Shown here piece after piece: positions 1 through 8,520 of a DNA stretch of 64,000 nt (the stretch's first letter is position 1; every line of letters starts with the position of its first letter). The stretch covers positions 56,212 to 120,211 of the forward strand of contig NZ_JNZO01000020.1 of NCBI RefSeq assembly GCF_000717595.1. The letters run 5' to 3'. The DNA is from Streptomyces flavochromogenes (GTDB lineage: Bacteria; Actinomycetota; Actinomycetes; Streptomycetales; Streptomycetaceae). The notes beneath the pieces are model-generated. The model was not told the DNA's origin. It ran no database searches and worked only from the letters and a program-made list of their open reading frames with translations. The translations under genes were made by a program, and so were the position numbers.

Positions 1-1
1 T

Positions 2-2437
2 CCCGCCGCCTACTTCGCTGCGCTGAAACTGCTGCGCACCCCGGGGCAGGACCTGGCGGCTGCTCTGGGGCGGGTGGCCTCGGCCGAGACCCGGTCGGCG
101 GAAGCGGTACAGAGCTACGCGGATGCCGCGCGGGTGGCGCAGGAGGCGTCCGACCGCAGCGCGGCCACGGATGCGTCGCGTGAGCAGTGGAAGCAGGTCG
201 AAGGGCTGCGCAAGGAGCAGGTCCGGGTCCGGCTGGCAGCGGAACGCCGCGAAGCCGCCGCGCTGCTGACGGAGGACTCCTGCGGTGAGCTGCGGGAGGA
301 GTTACAGGAGCTCGAAGCCTTGGGCCCGGTGGCCCGGTGGCGTAAGCGGGAGAAGATCACGGAGCTCCAGCAGCAGCTGCACGACGCCGAGCAACAAGCG
401 ATCAGGGACCGCCGCGCGGCAATGGACGCGCGTACGACGGCGACCACCCACATAGCGACGCTCGACACCCGGATCGCCGCACTCATATCCGCCATCCCGT
501 ACACCCCGCAGCAGATCGACAGTCTCGAAGCCGACGCGGAAGCCAAGCTGATCGCGGCGGAACGTGCCCAGGAACTGTGCCAGGTCTGGGACCGGGAGTC
601 GGCCGAAGCCACCCAGGCGGCCTCGCAGGCCCAGGCTGCACACGATCTGACCGCAGAAGCCGTCCGGTGGGGGTGGCCACAGCGGTACGACCGGGCTCAA
701 CGGCTGCGCCCGGCCGTGGCGGCCGACGCCGCCGGACGCCCCGCGCTGGAGAAGCAGTACGAGGAAGTCCAGGAGGAGTACGAACGCCTCGCCCGCAACG
801 CCCAGGGCGAGATCATCAAGGGCGCGAAGCTGGTCGCCACGACCCTCGCCAGGTTCCGCACCAACCGGGCGGTCTTCGAGGGCCCGTACGACGTCGTCCT
901 GGTGGACGAGGCGGGCGCCGCCACCCTGCCGGAGGTACTGCTCGCAACGGGAAAGGCAGGCCGTGCCGCCGTCCTGCTCGGGGACTTCATGCAGCTGGGT
1001 GCGGTCATCCCGCCTTCGCTCAAGGAGCCGGACCGGGACGACATCAAGCGATGGCTGCTCCCCGACGTCTTCCAGCACTGCGGGATCGTCGAGCCGGCGG
1101 ACGCGCAGGCGCACCCGGCGTGCGTCACCCTCACCGAGCAGCACCGCTTCGGCCCCGCCGTGATGAAACTGGCCAATGATCTGGCGTACGGCGGCGTGCT
1201 GCGCGGCGGCAGCCAGGCGCGGGCGGCGCGACCGGCGGACGACCCCGAGATCGTCCTCATCGACACGGACGGCCTGCACGAACTGGCCAGGGCCCATCTG
1301 ACGGGAAGCCGGAAGGGGTGGTGGCCGGCAGGTTCCCTCATCTCCCGGGCGCTGGTGGAACTTCACCGGGAGAACGGCGAGGAGGCGGGCATCGTCACCC
1401 CGTACGGGGTCCAGGCCGAGGCCACACTGGAGGCCCTGCGCGATGTCGAGGGCTCCGGGCGGCCCCTGGCCGAGGTGGGCACGGCGCACCGGTTCCAGGG
1501 GCGGGAGTTCGACGTCGTCATCTTCGACACCGTGGAGGGGGCGGACAGCAGGGAGCTGTGGATGGCCCTCGCCCACCGGCAGCCCGGAGCCGACGAGTGG
1601 AGGCGCAACGGCGTACGGCTCTTCAACGTAGCCGTCACCCGGGTCAAGACCCGGCTCTACATCATCGGCAGCTGGGAACGTATCCGCGGGGCCAAGGCGG
1701 GAACCGCCCTCGCGCAGCTGGCCGGGATGATCGGCACCCCGGGCGTCCGACGCCTCCAGGCCAAGCACCTGGTCACCCCACCGCACGCGCCCACCACGTA
1801 CCGGGGCGAGTTCGGGGCCGCGCTCGCCGAGGTGCTGAGCCGGCACGTGGAGGTGACGGGGATCGACGACGAGCGGGACTTCTACCGGGCCTTCACGGAC
1901 CAGATCCGGCAGGCGCGTGAGTCGCTGTGGTTGTGGGCCCCGTGGGTGGCGAACCGGCTCCGCTCCCTGCTGCCCGAACTGCGGGACGCTGTCGGCCGCG
2001 GAGTCCGCGTCACCGTCTTCATCCGCGACGACACGGACAAGCTCCAGCGTCAGGACAACAACCAGTCGCTCATCGCGGACCTGCGTGCCGTGGTCCACAC
2101 GGTCGTCCCGATGTACGTGATGCACCAGAAGATCGCGGTGATCGACGAGCGCACGGTCATGCTCGGCAGCCTCAACGTGCTCTCGCAGCACGACACACGG
2201 GAGGTGATGCTGACGATGCGGGGCTCCCACTTCGCCCGGAAGCTGCTGGAGCACGAGCACGCGGAGGTGTTCGCCCGCCCGCCGAAGTGCGGTCGGTGCA
2301 AGGGCACGGAGATCGAGATCCGCCGCTACAAGCAGCGCAACTGGATCTGGCGCTGCTATGCCACCGCCTGCAAGACCACCGCGAAGGGCAGCTCGAACGC
2401 CTGGACCCAGGACATCCGGCTGCCGGGCTCGCGCTGA
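2..2437 (+). CDS. SF1 helicase-phospholipase D-like nuclease fusion, 5' end cut by window edge
   Basis: The frame is open from base 2 with no convincing start, so this is the C-terminal part of a larger protein; the GTG at 74 is probably internal. A long charged coiled-coil region comes first. Superfamily 1 (DNA2/UPF1-like) helicase motifs follow: DEAGA (Walker B, near base 905), a TEQHRF motif, a TPYGVQ motif, a HRFQGREFD motif near 1487 and an NVAVTR motif near 1626. The Walker A motif must lie before the window. A PLD nuclease domain follows, with one HxKxxxxD...GSxN motif (about 2123-2180). The protein ends in a CxxC...C...C zinc ribbon. Helicase-PLD fusions are typical of defence islands, so a DNA-processing defence role is inferred. 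The exact system is unknown. Confidence 0.8.
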   Translation, partial: PAAYFAALKLLRTPGQDLAAALGRVASAETRSAEAVQSYADAARVAQEASDRSAATDASREQWKQVEGLRKEQVRVRLAAERREAAALLTEDSCGELREELQELEALGPVARWRKREKITELQQQLHDAEQQAIRDRRAAMDARTTATTHIATLDTRIAALISAIPYTPQQIDSLEADAEAKLIAAERAQELCQVWDRESAEATQAASQAQAAHDLTAEAVRWGWPQRYDRAQRLRPAVAADAAGRPALEKQYEEVQEEYERLARNAQGEIIKGAKLVATTLARFRTNRAVFEGPYDVVLVDEAGAATLPEVLLATGKAGRAAVLLGDFMQLGAVIPPSLKEPDRDDIKRWLLPDVFQHCGIVEPADAQAHPACVTLTEQHRFGPAVMKLANDLAYGGVLRGGSQARAARPADDPEIVLIDTDGLHELARAHLTGSRKGWWPAGSLISRALVELHRENGEEAGIVTPYGVQAEATLEALRDVEGSGRPLAEVGTAHRFQGREFDVVIFDTVEGADSRELWMALAHRQPGADEWRRNGVRLFNVAVTRVKTRLYIIGSWERIRGAKAGTALAQLAGMIGTPGVRRLQAKHLVTPPHAPTTYRGEFGAALAEVLSRHVEVTGIDDERDFYRAFTDQIRQARESLWLWAPWVANRLRSLLPELRDAVGRGVRVTVFIRDDTDKLQRQDNNQSLIADLRAVVHTVVPMYVMHQKIAVIDERTVMLGSLNVLSQHDTREVMLTMRGSHFARKLLEHEHAEVFARPPKCGRCKGTEIEIRRYKQRNWIWRCYATACKTTAKGSSNAWTQDIRLPGSR

Positions 2438-2445
2438 GCACGTGT

Positions 2446-2910
2446 TCAGTGGAGGTACGGCTGCTCCAGGCGCAGGGGGCAGTCGGCCCACACGGTCTTG
2501 CCCGGCCCGACCCGGTCCCGTACGCCCCACCGGAGCGCGAGGGCGTCGACGATCACCAGACCCCGGCCGCCGTCCTCGCCGGGAACGGGTGGGTGCTCGG
2601 CGGGCGGCGCCTCCGGCCGACGGGGGTGCGTGTCGGACACCTCGACGCGTACGGCGCTGCCGCCGGGGGCGAGCAGGAGCCGCAGCTCGAAGTCCCGCCC
2701 CGGAACCCGGCCGTGCAGCCCGGAGTTGGAGGCGAGCTCGGCGACGACGAGCGTGAGCGCGTCGAAGGCCGCCGAGCCACGCGGAATGCCCCAGGCGACG
2801 GCCTCGACCTCGGCCAGCATCCGGGCGAGTCGCGCGCCGCGGCGGGTGGCGGAGAAGCGCTGGGTGAACGTACGTACGGTGACGGGAGCTTGGGTGTGAG
2901 GAGCGGTCAT
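2446..2910 (-). CDS. ATP-binding regulator of the anti-sigma/SpoIIAB-like HATPase family
   Basis: This 154-residue protein starts at the ATG ending at 2910. It shows the GHKL ATPase signatures ELASNSGLHG (N box) and DGGRGLVIVDAL (G1 box), the typical size and shape of the many Streptomyces single-domain ATP-binding regulators. Family members often act as anti-sigma factors or kinases. It is divergent from the XRE/DUF397 pair next door, and this three-gene arrangement recurs in Streptomyces (abaA- and whiJ-like loci). The target is unknown. It converges on the helicase-PLD gene with only 8 bp between the stops. Confidence 0.82.
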   Translation of the reverse strand: MTAPHTQAPVTVRTFTQRFSATRRGARLARMLAEVEAVAWGIPRGSAAFDALTLVVAELASNSGLHGRVPGRDFELRLLLAPGGSAVRVEVSDTHPRRPEAPPAEHPPVPGEDGGRGLVIVDALALRWGVRDRVGPGKTVWADCPLRLEQPYLH

Positions 2911-3060
2911 GGGCCTCAGCGTTCCGGCCGTCGGCGCCGCTCGGCAGGGACGACACTGGTACAGATCGCTCTGTACTGGTTCACCCGCTGGACTGGGCGG
3001 GTAACCGTCCGTGACCATGGGTCGGTCGGGCGGGTGCGCGTGCGGAGGGGCGGCTGTGTG

Positions 3061-3906
3061 ATGAACGAGGACCACGGCGGCGGTACCAACAATGAACCAG
3101 AACTCTCGGACAGCCTCAAGACCTTCGGGGCGGTGCTCAAGGTCCTGAGGGAGGAAGCAGGCCTCACCCAGGAGGAGTTCGCCCCTCGGGTGCGGTACTC
3201 GGCGCACTACATCGCCAAGATCGAGCAGGGCAAACGCTTCCCGCCGGGCGATCTGTCGGAGCGGGCGGAGGAACCTCTGGGGGTGGTCGCGACGAAGGTG
3301 CTGGCGGCGGCTGCGCGGAGCCTGACGCGGAAGGCGGGACTGGCGTCGCGGTTCCATCAGTGGGCGGGCATCGAGGAAGAGGCGGTGTCGCTGTACGCGT
3401 ACGAGTGCCGGGTGATTCCGGGGTTGTTGCAGCCGGAGCCGTACATCCGGGCGGTCTTCCAGCGACACCTCCCACCACTTACGGAGGACCATTTCGAGCG
3501 CCAGGTCGCCGCTCGACTGGCCAGGCAACGACTACTGACCGAACGCCCGAACACCGCCTTCTGCTTCATGATCGAGCATGCCTTGCTCGAACGCCGATTG
3601 GGTGGTGTTGAGGTCACGAGGGCTCTGGTGGACTGCCTGCTGGAACAAGGCCGTCTCCGCAACGTGGAGATCCTGATCATGCCCCTACGCCAGGAGGATC
3701 ACTCGGGCTTCGAGGGGTCGATGTACCTCGCCGAAACTCCACGCAACCAGTGGCTCGGCTACGTCGAAGGGCACGACAGCAGCACAGTCATCAGCGACCC
3801 CAAACAGGTCAGCCCCATGCTTCAGCGCTATGGCAAGATGCGCTCACAGGCTCTGAGCCGTCAGGATACCGCGAGCCTGTTGGAGCAGATGCGAGGAGCG
3901 CTATGA
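3061..3906 (+). CDS. XRE-family helix-turn-helix regulator with DUF5753 domain
   Basis: This 281-residue regulator carries an N-terminal XRE helix-turn-helix (about residues 20-75, with LREEAGLTQEEFAPRV and the recognition-helix text YIAKIEQGKR). A C-terminal DUF5753 ligand/partner domain follows, recognised from HQWAGIEEEA...YECRVIPGLLQ. An in-frame GTG lies immediately before the chosen ATG, and a GGAGGGG ribosome site sits about 10 bp upstream. The stop overlaps the DUF397 start (ATGA), so the two are translationally coupled. Such pairs act with an HATPase protein, here the divergent neighbour. The trio sits inside the defence-like region and may control it, but no operator was identified. 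Confidence 0.88.
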   Translation: MNEDHGGGTNNEPELSDSLKTFGAVLKVLREEAGLTQEEFAPRVRYSAHYIAKIEQGKRFPPGDLSERAEEPLGVVATKVLAAAARSLTRKAGLASRFHQWAGIEEEAVSLYAYECRVIPGLLQPEPYIRAVFQRHLPPLTEDHFERQVAARLARQRLLTERPNTAFCFMIEHALLERRLGGVEVTRALVDCLLEQGRLRNVEILIMPLRQEDHSGFEGSMYLAETPRNQWLGYVEGHDSSTVISDPKQVSPMLQRYGKMRSQALSRQDTASLLEQMRGAL

Positions 3907-4094
3907 GCACCACTGAACTGACCTGGTTCAAGAGCAGCTACAGCGGCGGCGGCGGCGACAACTGCGTCGAGGTCGCGCTGTGTCCCGAAGCCATCCTCGT
4001 CCGGGATTCCAAGGACACCCACCTGCGACCGCTGGCCGTATCACCCGACGCATGGTCAGCCTTCGCGGCACACGCAGCTGACGCCCACTTCTGA
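3903..4094 (+). CDS. DUF397 domain protein
   Basis: A 63-residue DUF397 protein. Its core reads TWFKSSYSGGGGDNCVEVAL, then VRDSKD and the C-terminal SPDAWSAFAAH. In Streptomyces these small proteins partner the XRE/DUF5753 regulators, as in the BldB/WhiJ-type families. The start overlaps the regulator stop by 4 bp. A strong hairpin follows at 4102-4137. Confidence 0.9.
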   Translation: MSTTELTWFKSSYSGGGGDNCVEVALCPEAILVRDSKDTHLRPLAVSPDAWSAFAAHAADAHF

Positions 4095-4101
4095 GACAGA
4101 C

Positions 4102-4137
4102 CAACCGGGTGGCGGCGTGGACACCGCCACCCGGTTG
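4102..4137. terminator. Bidirectional terminator hairpin between DUF397 and pglX
   Basis: A perfect 14-bp inverted repeat (arms CAACCGGGTGGCGG and CCGCCACCCGGTTG, 8-bp loop) fills the gap between two convergent genes. It starts 7 bp after the DUF397 stop and ends 7 bp before the pglX stop on the opposite strand. There is no T tract, as is usual for Streptomyces terminators. Confidence 0.8.
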
Positions 4138-4144
4138 CCGGGCC

Positions 4145-7100
4145 CTACTCGTCGTCCAGCGCCGCCTGCCGGGCAGGCTTGCGCCCCCGCGACTTCTTCA
4201 CCGGTCGCCAGGCGATCAGCTCCGCCGCACCGACCTGATGCTTGCGCAGCTGTTCCTCGTACTCGGCCACCAGCTCCTCCGCCGGGACGTCGCCCCACTC
4301 GTCGTCGTACTCACCGTGCCACTGAACGACCCACGGCATGACCTCACGCAGGCCGGCCAGCAGCGGAACGATCCGCTCGGTGTCCCAGCCGTCCCGGGTA
4401 GTACGCGCCTTGAGCAGGTCGAACAGCGCTTGCGCCTGATCTTTGTGGTCCCACCCGGCCCACCCCAGCATCAGCGTCGAGTCGGCGTCCGGACCGGCCT
4501 CGGGATACGAGATGAACCGCTCCTTGGGCACGTCGAGCTTGCCGCGGTTCGACCAGTAGGAGGCGCGCAGGAAGTCCGAGGACTTGTACTTGGCCGGCGG
4601 ATCGATGTCGAGCCGCTCCCCCGTCCGGTCCTCCTTGCGCTGCAGCTCCCAGACGTCTTCCCACTCCTTGCGCGTGCGCAGACCGGAGTCCTTGTAGCGC
4701 ATCGCGGCGAGGTAGGGCACGTGCTCGTCCGCGACAGCCTCGGACAGCACCTGCGCGAGAGGCAGATCGGGCTTGCCGAGGTGGTCGGCCGCATAGAGCG
4801 CGGCGACGGAGGTGAAGTCCTCGTCCGTGCTGAGCTGGTCGGCGAGGTTGTTGACGGTCATAGGACGAGGACGCCGGAGCCCATCACGGACCTCGAACCA
4901 GAGGTCCGTGTTCTCCATCCGGTCCAGCAGCCAACTCCGCAGCGCGGCGCGTTCTTTCTTTTCCCACGGCTCGGCCGCCCAGCGCCGCTTATGCTCGGGC
5001 CGCTCGATGAGACCGATGCCCTTGGGCTGTCGGTTGATGAGGTCGATCCGGGCCTGGACGATGTCGCGGTACCAGTCGGGCCAGCGGGCGGGGATCTCGG
5101 TGACGGGGGTAGATCCGTGACGCTTGAACCAGGCGGTCTCGGCCTCTCCGGCTTCCACCTTGCGCGCGAGCACGATCTCAAAGGCACGCTCGCCGAGGCG
5201 CACCTCCGGGGTGGCATCGCGCTTGTCCTCAGGCACGGTAGTCCGCGCGACCTCGCCATTAGTGAGCAGCCCATAGAGGCCATATACCTGCCAGTCCAGG
5301 TTCTCTTGTAGGGCGATCATCCGCTGCCGAATGCAGGAGTGCTGGCCGCGTGTCTCATCGAGATCCGATCGGCTAGGCACCGTGGATTTCACTACGCCAC
5401 TGGGCTCATTCCCAACTAGCTGCTCAGCCAGCAAGCCGATCTCTCGCCCGAGTACGAGTGGCAGTTTGTTCGGGAGGGGAAGCTCCTGGAGCTTGGTGCC
5501 GGTGAACTCATAGCGCTCCTCCCAGCTCTCATCTTGCACCCCGCGACCCAGGCCGCTACCACCCTTTCCCTGACTAACCTGCTTCAGCCAGAAGCAGGCT
5601 GTCGAGGAGTTGAGGGCCCCGAGGAGCTGAAGGTACCCATCCTCCTCACTCTCTTTCAGCTTGATCACAGGAGCCGAACGATTGAATACCTTGCCACCGC
5701 GATCCAATACGAAGTGGTTGTGCGTCGAAACGAAAGCGAATGCTAGTGACAAGGGGGACCGGAAGCGTCGGGGAAAAAACATGCCATGATCGAACCATCG
5801 CAACCCACGCTGCTCCGGCGTCTCACCGAAATCTACCCGCTCACGCAGCACTGTTCTATTAGGCCATAGAAACCTCTGCTCGGCCACGCTGATCTCGCGA
5901 ATTTCAGCCGTTTCGGAATACGGAAAGAAGGTGCTATCCGGCGCCGAAAGAACATAATCGCGCAGGCCATCCCCCAGAACCGCCGGGACAGTGCCGTCTT
6001 CAAATCCTCTGGTCCTCGCAGCCTTTTGGGGTAGGAAGAAGGCGTCATCTAGGCCTGTGTGCGTAGTTCGACCACTCTCAAACAGGTGGTCGATCAATCT
6101 CGCCTCCTGCTTTTCCAGGCTGGCCAACAGTGCGCCTGCGCCACCACCCGACAGTGACCACGGATGCGCCGCGAAGGCGTGCGCCACTGAGTTCTCGACA
6201 GACACCCAGTCCGACTCACTCCCCGGCGAATCCACTTGACGAAGAATAGCCCGCCACACGGCCCCTTCTGCTGCAACCGCCGGCTGCCCCGGCTCCCCCC
6301 TGACTCCCAACACAGAACGAACCATTCGATCCGGGTTTGGAATCCTATTCCGGCCCACCAGAATCACTGTGGGGGTGCCATGCCCAGGAATAAAGGCACC
6401 CGAGCTATCAATGACGTGCGACAGCTCGACCCGGTTCCGAAAGACCACCTGAATCAACTTCTTACCGAACTCCCTCTTCATAAAGGAATTCGATGTAATC
6501 TGACCAACGAATCCGCCCCCACCTCGACGACCGCCCGCCCCTTTCGCTGCGAGTTCAAATAGACGTTGCGCGAATGGGACGGAAAGGGCATATGCGCCGG
6601 AGCACGCGTCGTACGCCGCCCGGTAGTTCTCGTTCTCCTGCTTGTCCTTCACCGTGATATACGGCGGATTCCCCACCACCACGTGGTACGACCCCCGCCC
6701 CAGTAGGTCCACCCGCTTCGCGTAGTCCCACACGTCCTCCGTCGAGTACGCGAAGGCACCCTCCTCGCGCCCCACCGACATCTCCGCGAACAGCGTGTCC
6801 AGGTCCGTCTGGATACCCGCCGCATCCCGCCCGTGCAGCAGCGAATCCCCCACCGCCACGTTGATCGGGAACGACGGCGCGTCCACCAGCCGCCGCGAGT
6901 CGGCAGCCCGCATCGCCGCCACCAGCAGCCGGAACCGCGCGATGCTCACCGCGAACGGGTTCTTGTCGCACCCGTGCACGGACTCCAGCGAGCGGCGAAC
7001 CAACGTCCAGACGTCCGTGCCCGGTTCAGCCGCGCGCCACTTGTCCATCAGGCGGTGGAAGATGCCCAGCAGGAAGTGGCCCGACCCGCACGCCGGGTCG

Positions 7101-7867
7101 ATGGTCCGCAGGCCCCGCCGCTCCTCACCATCCGGGCCGGTCCATACCGGGTCGAGGCCGAACTCGTACTCCGAGACCGCCGGCTCAAGGGTGAGGTCGA
7201 GGATGAACTCCTCGACGAACTCCGGGGTCTGGAGCAGCGCGTACGTCTTGCGGGCGTGCTCGCTCAGGTCCTGGTAGAGGTCGCCCAGGAAGCGGGTGTC
7301 CCACTCCGGGTCGGTGAAGTCGTAGCGGATCTCGCCGCCCGCACCCCACCGGCGCCAGAAGGACAGCAACTCGGTCGCCGCCTCGTACCCGGGCATGATG
7401 TCCCACAGCGGGTTGTGGTCGCGGTCGAAGAGGCCGGCGGCGGTGGTGTTCGACTTGGCGAGGTGGTCGAAGGCCGCGAGCAGCCAGTCGCGGTTGTTGA
7501 GCCTCGGGTTCTCGCGGAAGAACGCCTCGTGGCGGGCCTCGGCCACGGCCAGCCGGTCGCCGGGGCCGGCGATGAATGGCTCGTCGATCAGGCCGTTGTC
7601 CTCGCAGAAGCGGACGAACACGCAGGCCAGCACCCAAGCCGCAGCGGACTGCGTGACACGCTCGTCGCGCCAGGACTCGTACCGGGCCGCCGTGCGACGG
7701 GACTCCTGAGCCTGCCGGTACTCCGTCTCCAGGCGGGTGCGGATCTCGTCCTCGGACTCTGTGCGCGCCCGCAGGTCGTCCTCCAGAAGCAGGACCTGCC
7801 GCTTCAGATCCTTGACCAGATCCTTCAGGCGTTCCGCCCGGTCCGCACCGGCCGTGGTGTCCGTCAC
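4145..7867 (-). CDS. pglX: BREX-2 type adenine-specific DNA methyltransferase PglX
   Basis: This 1240-residue protein has the size and layout of the BREX type 2/Pgl methyltransferase. An N-terminal coiled coil comes first. The family region reads RVTQSAAAWVLACVFVRFCEDNGLI, then FTDPEWDTRFLGDLYQDLSE. SAM motif I is DPACGSGHFLLG (about residues 257-268) and the catalytic motif is NPPY (about 399-402). PglX methylates host DNA at a non-palindromic adenine site to mark self. The GTG start has an AAGGAAG site 6-7 bp upstream. DNA from about 5290 to 6620, coding for the region after NPPY, is clearly poorer in GC than the rest, consistent with an exchanged target-recognition part. The gene is divergent from the HEPN-like/ATPase operon across 150 bp that must hold both promoters. 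Confidence 0.92.
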   Translation of the reverse strand: MTDTTAGADRAERLKDLVKDLKRQVLLLEDDLRARTESEDEIRTRLETEYRQAQESRRTAARYESWRDERVTQSAAAWVLACVFVRFCEDNGLIDEPFIAGPGDRLAVAEARHEAFFRENPRLNNRDWLLAAFDHLAKSNTTAAGLFDRDHNPLWDIMPGYEAATELLSFWRRWGAGGEIRYDFTDPEWDTRFLGDLYQDLSEHARKTYALLQTPEFVEEFILDLTLEPAVSEYEFGLDPVWTGPDGEERRGLRTIDPACGSGHFLLGIFHRLMDKWRAAEPGTDVWTLVRRSLESVHGCDKNPFAVSIARFRLLVAAMRAADSRRLVDAPSFPINVAVGDSLLHGRDAAGIQTDLDTLFAEMSVGREEGAFAYSTEDVWDYAKRVDLLGRGSYHVVVGNPPYITVKDKQENENYRAAYDACSGAYALSVPFAQRLFELAAKGAGGRRGGGGFVGQITSNSFMKREFGKKLIQVVFRNRVELSHVIDSSGAFIPGHGTPTVILVGRNRIPNPDRMVRSVLGVRGEPGQPAVAAEGAVWRAILRQVDSPGSESDWVSVENSVAHAFAAHPWSLSGGGAGALLASLEKQEARLIDHLFESGRTTHTGLDDAFFLPQKAARTRGFEDGTVPAVLGDGLRDYVLSAPDSTFFPYSETAEIREISVAEQRFLWPNRTVLRERVDFGETPEQRGLRWFDHGMFFPRRFRSPLSLAFAFVSTHNHFVLDRGGKVFNRSAPVIKLKESEEDGYLQLLGALNSSTACFWLKQVSQGKGGSGLGRGVQDESWEERYEFTGTKLQELPLPNKLPLVLGREIGLLAEQLVGNEPSGVVKSTVPSRSDLDETRGQHSCIRQRMIALQENLDWQVYGLYGLLTNGEVARTTVPEDKRDATPEVRLGERAFEIVLARKVEAGEAETAWFKRHGSTPVTEIPARWPDWYRDIVQARIDLINRQPKGIGLIERPEHKRRWAAEPWEKKERAALRSWLLDRMENTDLWFEVRDGLRRPRPMTVNNLADQLSTDEDFTSVAALYAADHLGKPDLPLAQVLSEAVADEHVPYLAAMRYKDSGLRTRKEWEDVWELQRKEDRTGERLDIDPPAKYKSSDFLRASYWSNRGKLDVPKERFISYPEAGPDADSTLMLGWAGWDHKDQAQALFDLLKARTTRDGWDTERIVPLLAGLREVMPWVVQWHGEYDDEWGDVPAEELVAEYEEQLRKHQVGAAELIAWRPVKKSRGRKPARQAALDDE

Positions 7868-8017
7868 TGTTCGCTTCCTTCTCGCCGCACTGCGTCATCC
7901 GCCGCATGGCCTGCGGCTGAGGTACTCAATCCTGCCAGCCTACGGACCGCTGTCGGAGCCCCACGGCCCCCGCAAAACCCCCACCAGGTCCTTGATCATC
8001 CGGATAAAGTGATCGTC

Positions 8018-8503
8018 GTGACGGCTCCGACCACCCCGACGCGCCCCCGGCACACCTTCCTCAAGGCGGGCCACGACCTCTACAAGGCTGCGCTCCAGCT
8101 CTCGAACGGCGGCGCGCTCCCCGGCCCCACCGATCACCTGGCCGGACTGGCCGCGGAATGTGTGGCCAAGGCGATGCTCATCGACTTCTTCGGTTCGGTG
8201 CAGGAAAGGCCCACCGCCAAGCCGTACAGCCCGACGATCGAGAACATGCCGGGGATGGACAAGTTCAAGGCAGCACACGGCCACATGCCCGGCGCGTGGG
8301 AGCACCTGATGATGGTGCTGGACGGTCGGAGAGGGGCCGAGATCCGTAAACACATCCCGCGGCAGAACCCGTTCAAGACGCCACACGACAAATGGCACGA
8401 GGGGCACCGCTATGTTGATGGCGACACCCTGTCCCCCGAGCGCGTCGCCAGGCATCTCGCAGCCACGCTCAGCCTGATCACCGCGTACGACCATGCGAAG
8501 TAG
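8018..8503 (+). CDS. Small alpha-helical protein of unknown function, HEPN-like
   Basis: A 161-residue protein starting at GTG 8018; an in-frame GTG at 8009 is equally possible. I do not recognise a named family. The text LKAGHDLYKAALQL...TDHLAGLAAECVAKAML and the later WHEGHRYVDG resemble the helical fold of HEPN-type proteins, which are common toxins and companions in defence loci. The canonical RNase motif RxxxxH is not clearly present. The gene lies 17 bp before the KGGVGR ATPase, so it is probably the first gene of a three-gene operon. The HEPN suggestion is tentative. Confidence 0.6.
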   Translation: MTAPTTPTRPRHTFLKAGHDLYKAALQLSNGGALPGPTDHLAGLAAECVAKAMLIDFFGSVQERPTAKPYSPTIENMPGMDKFKAAHGHMPGAWEHLMMVLDGRRGAEIRKHIPRQNPFKTPHDKWHEGHRYVDGDTLSPERVARHLAATLSLITAYDHAK

Positions 8504-8520
8504 AGAAACGACCTGACCTG

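Noticed and set aside
2..2437. BREX helicase BrxHI
   Set aside because: The helicase motifs are DNA2/UPF1-like with a PLD nuclease domain, unlike the Lhr-type BrxHI.
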